A stretch of 38,886 bases of DNA, taken from assembly GCA_964410215.1 (NCBI GenBank), contig CAYPHA010000040.1, forward strand, positions 1 to 38,886. Direction: 5' to 3'. The stretch comes from CAYPHA01 sp964410215. GTDB lineage: Bacteria > Calditrichota > Calditrichia > Calditrichales > CAYPHA01. The notes beneath the pieces were generated by a model. That model made no database searches. It had not been told where the DNA came from and saw nothing but the letters and a program-made list of their open reading frames with translations. Of the stretch, positions 1-7,325 are shown one piece after another. Numbering within the stretch: position 1 is the first letter of the stretch; each line of letters starts with the position of its first letter. A program made the position numbers and the translations under genes.

Positions 1-824
1 CCCTGGGTGCGGTACCTTCTTCCACGCTTGGATACGAAAAAATGTTTAACTGGGCTTTTTCCATCGATAATGAAGAAAAATTCATCGAAACCCTTCTTGA
101 CGGTCAACCTGCCCCGCCGAAATACTTTGCGGAAATGAAACGAATCAACAAAGAAGGACCCATCCTTATTGACTCGTTGCCTGAAGTGCATAAAATGAGT
201 AATGATGAGATGTCCAACCTGATCGATAAAAAAGCCTGGATTATCGACACCCGCAGCCAGGAAAGTTACGTAGAGAAGCATATCGTCGGAACCACAGGCA
301 TTCCCTTTACAAAAAGTTTTAATACGTATGCCGGCTGGGTGACGCCTTACGACAAGCCGATCTACCTGATTATCGATGAAGCCCACATGGATGAAGCGGT
401 ATATGATCTGCGGTATGTCGGTTTTAACCAGATTGAAGGATTTTTCACACCGGATGTCATTGATTATGCGGAATCCGAATCATCCTCTCTTCGCCTCATA
501 AAACCGGAACAGGTTATTGAAGATGTGAAAAAGGGTACGCTTCAGGTCATCGATGTGCGAAATGAAAACGAGTATCGTGATGGACATATACCCGGTTCTG
601 AAAATATTCCTTTAGGAGAATTGCAGGATTCGATGGGAAGGATAAAAAACAATGATCAGGACATTCTGCTTATTTGCCGCAGCGGTGGGCGGTCTTTTGT
701 CGCTGCCACCCTGCTCCGGTCACAAGGTTTCAAAAACGTAATGAACCTTGCCGGTGGGATTCAGGCATGGGCACTCTCAGAATATCCCATACGGAAACCG
801 TCTGACCTGCATCGTGCAGCATAG
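1..824 (+). CDS. MBL-fold/rhodanese protein, persulfide dioxygenase-sulfurtransferase type (5' truncated)
   Basis: The reading frame is open to the left edge (first whole codon at base 3) and reads LGAVPSSTLGYEK before the ATG at 42, so that ATG is internal and the gene is cut by the window. The segment through about residue 60 after the ATG (NWAF...GQPAPPKYFAEMKRINKEGP) is typical of the end of an ETHE1/CstB-like metallo-beta-lactamase domain. Two rhodanese domains follow. The first (about 60-150) lacks the catalytic cysteine: the loop after its central strand reads LIIDEAHMDEA. The second (about 155-255) has an intact CRSGGRS active loop and the DVRNENEYRDGHIPGS motif. By family, the protein oxidises or transfers persulfide sulfur in the cytoplasm. 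The two downstream YeeE/YedE genes fit a sulfur uptake/detoxification operon. Function is inferred, because the metal-binding part lies outside the window. Confidence 0.88.
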   Translation, partial: LGAVPSSTLGYEKMFNWAFSIDNEEKFIETLLDGQPAPPKYFAEMKRINKEGPILIDSLPEVHKMSNDEMSNLIDKKAWIIDTRSQESYVEKHIVGTTGIPFTKSFNTYAGWVTPYDKPIYLIIDEAHMDEAVYDLRYVGFNQIEGFFTPDVIDYAESESSSLRLIKPEQVIEDVKKGTLQVIDVRNENEYRDGHIPGSENIPLGELQDSMGRIKNNDQDILLICRSGGRSFVAATLLRSQGFKNVMNLAGGIQAWALSEYPIRKPSDLHRAA

Positions 825-854
825 TAAACTGGAAACTATTTGGAGGATTATAAA

Positions 855-1352
855 ATGACAGAAGTCATTGTATGGAGCGGCTGGATCGGGGGTATTGCCG
901 TTGGTTTTTATGCCCTTGCCCAGTTACTGATATCAGGGAAACTGCTTGGTGTTTCCACCGGTTTCGGAAACCTTTGCAGCTATTTCTCGAAGGCATCCTT
1001 TTTCAAAAAAGGTGATTTCGCGCAGCCGAACAACTGGCGTCTCTGGTTCCTGATCGGCCTGCCTCTCGGCGGGTTGATCGCCGCGCTGACGTCTCCCGGC
1101 GCAATATCCATGAGCTTCCATCTGGGAGCCTTATATGAATCCGTTATGCCGGATGCCCTGTGGATGAAGGGACTGGTGTTGTTCGGAGGCGGCATTATGA
1201 TCGGTTTCGGTTCCCGTCTGGCCGGGGGCTGTACAAGCGGTCATTCCATTGCGGGCATGTCACTGCTAAATCCACCCAGCATCCTTGCTTCAGCCGGATT
1301 CTTTGCAGGCGGCATTTTAATGGTTCAATCACTGTTTTATTTCCTGGGTTAA
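855..1352 (+). CDS. YeeE/YedE (DUF395) family sulfur transport protein, N-terminal half type
   Basis: The protein has 165 residues. A TTG at 840 is in frame, but GGAGG at 842-846 lies eight bases before the ATG at 855, so translation should begin MTEVIVWSGW. It has about four hydrophobic segments and the family signature GSRLAGGCTSGHSIAG with its conserved cysteine near the C-terminus. YeeE/YedE proteins are inner-membrane importers of thiosulfate or related sulfur compounds. Full-length members have about 350 residues; here, as in PmpA/PmpB pairs, the protein is split over two adjacent genes. It lies 30 bp after the rhodanese gene and 16 bp before its partner, so all three are probably co-transcribed. 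The exact substrate cannot be told from sequence. Confidence 0.87.
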   Translation: MTEVIVWSGWIGGIAVGFYALAQLLISGKLLGVSTGFGNLCSYFSKASFFKKGDFAQPNNWRLWFLIGLPLGGLIAALTSPGAISMSFHLGALYESVMPDALWMKGLVLFGGGIMIGFGSRLAGGCTSGHSIAGMSLLNPPSILASAGFFAGGILMVQSLFYFLG

Positions 1353-1368
1353 CAGGGGGGCAAAAGTT

Positions 1369-1824
1369 ATGAATAATGTATCACATAAAATACTGTTTCT
1401 GGGGCTGGGTGCCCTGTTCGGATTTATTCTCAGTCGTGCCGGAGCGACTACATACGATTTTTACGCAGGCCTGTTCCTGTTCCGCGATCTGCAGCTGCTC
1501 TGGGTTATTGCCGTCGCGGCGACACTGGGTATGATCGGTGTTCAGGTTTTTAAACGCTTCAGAGCAAAATCGCTGATCGATCACAAACCGCTTTCCCTTA
1601 AAGGCAAGCCTTACAAGAAAAGCCTGATACCCGGTTCTCTTCTGTTCGGAATGGGCTGGGGACTGGCCGGTGCGTGTCCCGGCACAGCCCTCGTCATGCT
1701 TGGTGAAGGCAAACTTGGTGCACTGATTACCATCGGTGGCATTCTGGCCGGCACCTGGTTTTACGGTTTACGGATGAGCAGATCGCAAAAGGAGTCGAAA
1801 CCAATACGGCGCAAAGCCGCCTAA
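1369..1824 (+). CDS. YeeE/YedE (DUF395) family sulfur transport protein, C-terminal half type
   Basis: The protein has 151 residues. The ATG at 1369 is preceded by a purine-rich GGGGGG at 1355-1360. Hydrophobic segments occur around residues 7-25, 40-60, 85-110 and 118-135. The second family signature GMGWGLAGACPGTA carries the conserved cysteine expected in the other half of YeeE. The C-terminus is basic (RRKAA). Together with the preceding gene it would make one pseudo-symmetric transporter for thiosulfate or another reduced sulfur species. It is the last gene of the left operon and is followed within 20 bp by a strong terminator. Family assignment is firm; substrate is inferred from the persulfide-handling gene upstream. 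Confidence 0.87.
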   Translation: MNNVSHKILFLGLGALFGFILSRAGATTYDFYAGLFLFRDLQLLWVIAVAATLGMIGVQVFKRFRAKSLIDHKPLSLKGKPYKKSLIPGSLLFGMGWGLAGACPGTALVMLGEGKLGALITIGGILAGTWFYGLRMSRSQKESKPIRRKAA

Positions 1825-1837
1825 TGTTCCGTTTAAC

Positions 1838-1866
1838 AAAAAACCCGGCTTAAGCCGGGTTTTTTT
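1838..1866. terminator. Bidirectional intrinsic terminator
   Basis: A perfect palindrome centred at 1851/1852 with GC core CCCGGCTTAAGCCGGG, flanked by six A on the left and six T on the right. It sits between the convergent YeeE/YedE gene and the hybrid kinase. The stop codon of the kinase (1865-1867) overlaps the T-run, so one element can end both operons. Confidence 0.9.
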
Positions 1867-3949
1867 ATGCGGATCTTAATACCGGATTATTTTTCTTAAG
1901 ATAAAGGACTTCTCCAACCAGTTTTTTCAGTTGCTCCAGGCTGACGGGTTTGGACAGAATCCTCCACACGCCATACTGTTCCCTTTGTTCCGTTGTAACT
2001 TCTTCTCCCCACCCCGTTATAAAAACGATGATCATATCCGGGTACTTGTCCTTGACCTGTTCAGCCAATTGCCAGCCATTCATACCGGGCATTCCGAGGT
2101 CCGTAATCAATAAGTCATACCTGTTTTTTTCAAGTATTTCCAGTGCTTCAGTGCCGCTTGTCGCCGTATCGGCATGATGGTTCAGCGAAGCAAGCATTTC
2201 ACTTCCAAAGGATCTGATGAATTCCTCATCATCGACCCATAAAACCTGCGCTGATCCATTTGCAACCGATTCAGGCTTATTATTAGAATCGACCGATCTT
2301 TGTGCCCGCGGGAGTATAACATTCAGGGTCGTACCTTCTCCGGGGCTTGTATGATCCACAAAGATGCGTCCCTGGTGTTCATTGATAATAGAATAGGCAT
2401 TGCTCATACCGACCCCTTTACCCTGTTCAAAACCTTTCGTTGTAAAGAAGGGTTGAAAAATCCGGCTTTCTGTTTGTTCATCCATTCCCATTCCTGTATC
2501 TGTTATGCTGATACAGACCCGGTCTCCATCCACATATGTTCTAAAACGAATAGTTCCTCCATTGGGCATTGCTTCCACACTGTTTTTAACAATATTATAA
2601 AACACACTTCGTATTTCTGTTTTATTAGCGGAAATGTACAATCCATCTTCAAAATCAGTTTTAATGTTGATCGAAATGCCTTTTTTATGTGATTGATCGG
2701 CCCATAAGCTTTTCGTCTGCATAATCGTTTCAGACAAGAGCCTGTTGACATTACAGGTTCTCTGCGTTCCGGATTTACTGCGCTTGCGGGCGAAACGCTG
2801 TAAGTGTCTTACCCTCATTGAAGCGGCCTGGGCAGATTCCTTGATTGATTCCAGATACCTGCGGGAATCAACGGGTAACTCTTTCATCAGAACCAGTTCC
2901 ACTGCTCCAAGAATACTCTGCATGGCATTATTATAATCATGTGCGACACCGAAAGCCAGTTCACCCATGGCGCTTAAACGCTGGTTATTGATAATCGCTT
3001 TTTCCGTTTCTTTCCGCTCCGAAATATCCATTTGCGTACCTATCATTCGCAGCGGTTTGTTATCGGCCGTTTTAGATATTACTTTGCCACGATCCATCAC
3101 CCATTTATAATGGCCATCTTTACAAAGAACACGATGTTCACTGCAGTATATCTCTGTCTTTCCGTTAAGATGTTTTCGAATTTCACGTTCCACACGTTCA
3201 GCATCGTCAGGATGAATCCTTTTTTTCCAGCAGTCCAGTTTCCCCTTCAGTTCTCCATTGGTATGACCCAGAATTTTTTTCCACTGTGGTGAGAAAAACA
3301 CTTCATCGTTGAGCATATTCCAATCCCAGAGACCAAGGTGGCTGCCATCCACCGCAAATTGCCAGCGCTGTTCGCTCTCCCTCAGTTTTTCTCTCTCCTC
3401 CAGAAGCTTCAGCTCCAATTGTTTTTCATGGTCAATATCCATTAGCGTCATACGGATGTATTGTTGACTAGCTGAATAATAGCTATCCAGATTACTGAGC
3501 AGGCGCACGAAAAAGGGTTTTCCATCGGTTAATTTCATTTTCAGATCATCCATCACCGGTCCCTTAATTTCCCGCACTTTTTTCACATGAAAATAAAAAA
3601 TATCCTGGTAATCCGGATGGATTAGCTTCTGGAACATCGTATTTTTCACATCATTGACGTCCAGATTCAGCATTTTACAGGCCGTGGCGTTAATATCGAC
3701 AATTTTATTATTATCACTTAATATAAAGTATCCGACAGGTGCAGTATTGAAGAGATCGGCGAAACGATTTTTAGCGTGGATCAGATCCTGCTGCGACGCC
3801 TGCAACTCCTGATTCTGCTGCTCCAGCTCGATCTGGTAAATACTCAGTTCCTCAACCAGGCTTTCGAGACTTTTTGTATACAGATTTTTATCAGCGATAC
3901 CCCGCTGTTTCAAAATCCTTTCTGCTTTTTTACGAAGTGAACGGTTCAT
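1865..3949 (-). CDS. PAS-PAS hybrid histidine kinase with C-terminal receiver
   Basis: This is a 694-residue soluble sensor kinase with no membrane segment. In order: a coiled-coil start (SLVEELSIYQIELEQQNQEL, about 28-60); PAS 1 (about 60-180); PAS 2 of the PAS_3/PAC type (about 190-315, with IHPDDAERV); a dimerisation/phosphoacceptor region with GVAHDYNNAMQ (His about 337); an ATPase domain with N-box (NIVKNSVEAM), DTGMGM and GKGVGMS; and a receiver (about 568-690) with acceptor Asp about 617 (LLITDLGMPGMNG). The ATG overlaps the stop of the CheB-CheR fusion by 4 bp (ATGA) behind a G-rich ribosome site, so the two are translationally coupled and probably act together. The ligand sensed is unknown. 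It is the last gene of the minus-strand cluster. Confidence 0.93.
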   Translation of the reverse strand: MNRSLRKKAERILKQRGIADKNLYTKSLESLVEELSIYQIELEQQNQELQASQQDLIHAKNRFADLFNTAPVGYFILSDNNKIVDINATACKMLNLDVNDVKNTMFQKLIHPDYQDIFYFHVKKVREIKGPVMDDLKMKLTDGKPFFVRLLSNLDSYYSASQQYIRMTLMDIDHEKQLELKLLEEREKLRESEQRWQFAVDGSHLGLWDWNMLNDEVFFSPQWKKILGHTNGELKGKLDCWKKRIHPDDAERVEREIRKHLNGKTEIYCSEHRVLCKDGHYKWVMDRGKVISKTADNKPLRMIGTQMDISERKETEKAIINNQRLSAMGELAFGVAHDYNNAMQSILGAVELVLMKELPVDSRRYLESIKESAQAASMRVRHLQRFARKRSKSGTQRTCNVNRLLSETIMQTKSLWADQSHKKGISINIKTDFEDGLYISANKTEIRSVFYNIVKNSVEAMPNGGTIRFRTYVDGDRVCISITDTGMGMDEQTESRIFQPFFTTKGFEQGKGVGMSNAYSIINEHQGRIFVDHTSPGEGTTLNVILPRAQRSVDSNNKPESVANGSAQVLWVDDEEFIRSFGSEMLASLNHHADTATSGTEALEILEKNRYDLLITDLGMPGMNGWQLAEQVKDKYPDMIIVFITGWGEEVTTEQREQYGVWRILSKPVSLEQLKKLVGEVLYLKKNNPVLRSA

Positions 3950-6900
3950 CCCTGTCCCCCCTGGGATTGCTTCATGCGTTGTGTTACATCATCAAATATA
4001 GTATAAACCTGGAAGGGGCTGCTTTCCCCCTTATTAAATAAAGGTATTGCTGTAATATTGATCCAGGTGTATTTTTCATTTTTCGGATTATAAACCCCCA
4101 TAATGACATCATGAACTTCTTTACCCGTACCCAATGCAACCATGGACGGATGGGTATCGCCTGGAAAATCACTACCGTCTTCGTGAATAGATTTCCAGCG
4201 CGGATCTATCGATTCAATCCCTTTCATCTGGCCGAGTGAGAGTCCGAGCATCCGTTCAGCCGCCGGATTAGCATCGACAATTCGTCCCTGCGCATCCTGG
4301 TAGACGACGCCCTGCTTCATCGTTTTAAACATCAAATTTAACTTCTTGAAATTCAGTTTTTCTTCAACCTGTCTGCTTATATTCATCACGACACCGCATA
4401 TCATAAGGGGATTGCCATCATCATCCCGACTGCTGACAGCCCCTTTATCCCGGAACCACAGGTATGAACCGTCTTTGGTTTGCATTCTGTATTCAACCTC
4501 ATAGACCGTGTTCTTACCTGACAGATGATCACGCATAGCCTGCATAGCCTTTTCTTGATCATCCGGATGTATACGTGATGTCCAGTCTTTCAGATCAGGT
4601 CCGATTTCATCCGGTTTAAATCCGAGCAGGCTGTACTTACTTTTACCGGCAACAACCTTGTTGGTCTTACAATTCCAGTTCCACCACGAAATCTCATCAA
4701 TTTCCATGGCCATTTCCATCTGGCTGGAAAGTTCGTCTATCTGCTTAAGGCTTTCTTTCAGATTCGTGATATTCACGAAGGTCACAATAATGCCTTCCAC
4801 GGCATTTTCAGCGGTACGATAGGGAATGATACGAACCAGATACCATTCATTATTCGAATCCCGGACTTCCCGGTCACGCGGTTTTAGATCTTCAACCACC
4901 TTATATATATCAGTCAGAAAACCTTTGTAAAGGTTCTCAAAGGAAAAGTGATGGATAGGACGGCCGATATCAGAAGCCCTTATATTGGTCAGTTCGGAAG
5001 CCACATCATTGGTCTTGCGGATATTGAGACTATTATCGAGAAAAATGGTTCCGATATGGGTATTCTTCATCAAGTTATCCATATCCGCATTAAGTTCAGT
5101 CAATTCCTCAATTTTTTTGACATATTCCGAGTTAACCGTATACAGTTCCTCGTTGACCGATTGCAATTCTTCATTCGTGCTTTGAAGCTCTTCATTGGAC
5201 GCAATCAGCTCTTCATTTGAAGACTGCAGTTCTTCATTGGATGTTTCCAGCTCCTCCACTGTCGCCTGCAGGCTTTCACCTTTAAACTGCAGTTCTTTTT
5301 CCAGTTCTTCAATACGTTCCAGGTAGTGATCATTACCCGGGAGATGATCGATTTTCTGCTTCTTTTTATTTTTTTCTTTGCGGTCCGATTCCAGGAAGGA
5401 AATCAGAAAATAAACCTCCCCACTTCGGCTGTCTGTAAACTTTCTCCCGGAAACCGTTATGGTGGTTTCCGGCAACTCCGGTAAGGTAATATCTGTCAAC
5501 TCAATGGGATTCCGGCTTTTTTCAACACGTCTCAGGAGACTGCTGACCATGACACCCAGTTGCTTCGGCAACATTTTCAACAGATTAAAACTAACCTGAC
5601 CTACCGGCAGTGTGATGAATTTATTCACCTGATGGATCGTATGCAGTACATCATAATTTTGATCGATAATGACCGACGGGGGGACAAAAGCGCCTACTAT
5701 CTCATCAAACATGGCGTCAAACATCAAAACTTTAGGTTTCCGCGCCTTTAGTAACGTTGAAGCTCCCGACAGATCAGCATGGTTCCGCTGTATGCGTGTT
5801 TTTCCAAAGCTGTCCAGATAAGGCGGACTGAATCCCTGGCGCCTCTGGTATATTTTTGCCTTGCTGTCCAGGGTATCAAATCCGTCCGTCAGGGTGCCGA
5901 CCGATTCACTGGTTCCCAGGAATAAAAAAGCATTTTCATTCAATGACAAATAGAATAATGACAAAACGCGTTGCTGGGCGGGTATATTAAGATAAATCAA
6001 CAAATTCCGGCATGATATTAAATCTATTTTGGAAAAGGGGGGATCACGCATGATATCATGCTTTGCAAAAATAATCATTCCCCGTACCGTATCGTTTATC
6101 TGATATCCTCCGTCCCGCCGTACAAAATAATGATTTAAGCGTTTAGAAGAGACATCGGATGCGATACTTTCCGGATATAATCCGGTACCGGCATATTCAA
6201 GGGCATTCGTATCCACATCAGTTGCAAAGATCTTCACTTCACGCATCAGGTTGCGCTGAGACATTGATTCGAGGAATAGAATAGCAATGGAATAAGCCTC
6301 TTCTCCTGTGGAGCATGCCGTGACCCATACCCGGATCTCTTCATTTTTAGCAGTCTGCCTGAGCAGTTGGGGTATGACTTCCGTCTCCAGTTTTTTATAG
6401 GCTTCCGAATCCCGGAAAAAACGTGTCACCCCGATCAGTAATTCATTGAATAGTGTGCTAATCTCACGGTTGTTATTCGTAAGGAAATGAACATAATCCT
6501 GCAGATTTTCGAATCGATTGATGCTTATGCGTTTTTCCAGCCGTCGTATAATTGTATTATCTTTATAATCGGAAAAATCAACGCCTTTTACGTCTCTCAG
6601 CAGGGCAATCACTTTGGAAAGCAGGTGTTCATCCTGATTAATGAGGTTTTCAATATTATCCGTTTTTTTTATAAACGGGTGTCTGATATAATTAACCAGT
6701 TCATCGGCCAGTTTGGCAGGAGGAAGTATAAAATCAACCATCCCAGTGGATATAGAACTGCGCGGCATACCATCAAATTTTGCGGAGCGGTCATCCTGCA
6801 CCATGGCCATACCGCCATACTCCTTGATTGCCCGAATACCGAGTGTACCGTCACTTCCGGTACCGGAAAGGATAATACCAATGGCATTTTTTTCCTGATC

Positions 6901-7311
6901 CCTGGCCAGAGAACGTAAAAATATATCGATAGGAAGGTTAAGTGATTTATCCTTTTTTTGGTCGGTGAGGAGCAATTTGCCATGGAAGATGGTCATATTT
7001 TTACGTGGTGGAATGAGATAAATATGATTTTCTTCTATGGACATACCATCTTCCACCCGGTGTATGACCATTTTAGTAAAGCGGGCCAGCAGTTCATCCA
7101 TGAGACTTTTATAATCCGGCGAGAGGTGTTGTACAACGACAAATGCCGCACCCGGGTCCGGCGGCATATCACTGAAAAATTCCTGAAGCGCTTCGAGTCC
7201 GCCTGCAGACGCACCGATACCGATAACCGGAAAATCCAGGATATTCAAATGATTCAGTTCAGAGTCATAGTCTGATTCGGCAAAAAAACCGTTTTTGTCG
7301 TCTGTCATCAT
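3946..7311 (-). CDS. CheB-CheR-PAS fusion protein (methylesterase/methyltransferase)
   Basis: The protein has 1121 residues. The CheB methylesterase domain (about 27-210) has the expected triad: Ser 35 in GASAGG, His 62 in VVQHLS, Asp 154 in GTGSDG. There is no N-terminal receiver, unlike classical CheB. The CheR methyltransferase (about 240-490) starts with DYKDNTIIRRLEKRI and has the SAM loop ACSTGEEAYS and the ISCRNLLIYL motif. A long coiled coil with repeated SNEEL heptads (about 660-735) follows, then a PAS_10-like domain, a PAS_3 domain (RIHPDDQEK) and a last PAS domain. It has no kinase domain; that appears to be supplied by the next gene, overlapping by 4 bp. Such fusions are known as sensory proteins outside the E. 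coli pathway. Targets may be the large chemoreceptor upstream (inference). ATG 7311 or 7308 could start it. Confidence 0.93.
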   Translation of the reverse strand: MMTDDKNGFFAESDYDSELNHLNILDFPVIGIGASAGGLEALQEFFSDMPPDPGAAFVVVQHLSPDYKSLMDELLARFTKMVIHRVEDGMSIEENHIYLIPPRKNMTIFHGKLLLTDQKKDKSLNLPIDIFLRSLARDQEKNAIGIILSGTGSDGTLGIRAIKEYGGMAMVQDDRSAKFDGMPRSSISTGMVDFILPPAKLADELVNYIRHPFIKKTDNIENLINQDEHLLSKVIALLRDVKGVDFSDYKDNTIIRRLEKRISINRFENLQDYVHFLTNNNREISTLFNELLIGVTRFFRDSEAYKKLETEVIPQLLRQTAKNEEIRVWVTACSTGEEAYSIAILFLESMSQRNLMREVKIFATDVDTNALEYAGTGLYPESIASDVSSKRLNHYFVRRDGGYQINDTVRGMIIFAKHDIMRDPPFSKIDLISCRNLLIYLNIPAQQRVLSLFYLSLNENAFLFLGTSESVGTLTDGFDTLDSKAKIYQRRQGFSPPYLDSFGKTRIQRNHADLSGASTLLKARKPKVLMFDAMFDEIVGAFVPPSVIIDQNYDVLHTIHQVNKFITLPVGQVSFNLLKMLPKQLGVMVSSLLRRVEKSRNPIELTDITLPELPETTITVSGRKFTDSRSGEVYFLISFLESDRKEKNKKKQKIDHLPGNDHYLERIEELEKELQFKGESLQATVEELETSNEELQSSNEELIASNEELQSTNEELQSVNEELYTVNSEYVKKIEELTELNADMDNLMKNTHIGTIFLDNSLNIRKTNDVASELTNIRASDIGRPIHHFSFENLYKGFLTDIYKVVEDLKPRDREVRDSNNEWYLVRIIPYRTAENAVEGIIVTFVNITNLKESLKQIDELSSQMEMAMEIDEISWWNWNCKTNKVVAGKSKYSLLGFKPDEIGPDLKDWTSRIHPDDQEKAMQAMRDHLSGKNTVYEVEYRMQTKDGSYLWFRDKGAVSSRDDDGNPLMICGVVMNISRQVEEKLNFKKLNLMFKTMKQGVVYQDAQGRIVDANPAAERMLGLSLGQMKGIESIDPRWKSIHEDGSDFPGDTHPSMVALGTGKEVHDVIMGVYNPKNEKYTWINITAIPLFNKGESSPFQVYTIFDDVTQRMKQSQGGQG

Positions 7312-7325
7312 GAATACCCGCTGTT

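Noticed and set aside
2300..2692. A 130-codon plus-strand frame antisense to the hybrid kinase
   Set aside because: It lies over the kinase ATPase domain, whose motifs are all intact on the minus strand.
6487..6918. A 143-codon plus-strand frame antisense to the CheB-CheR fusion
   Set aside because: The opposite strand encodes intact CheB and CheR motifs through this stretch; the plus frame has no recognisable domain.
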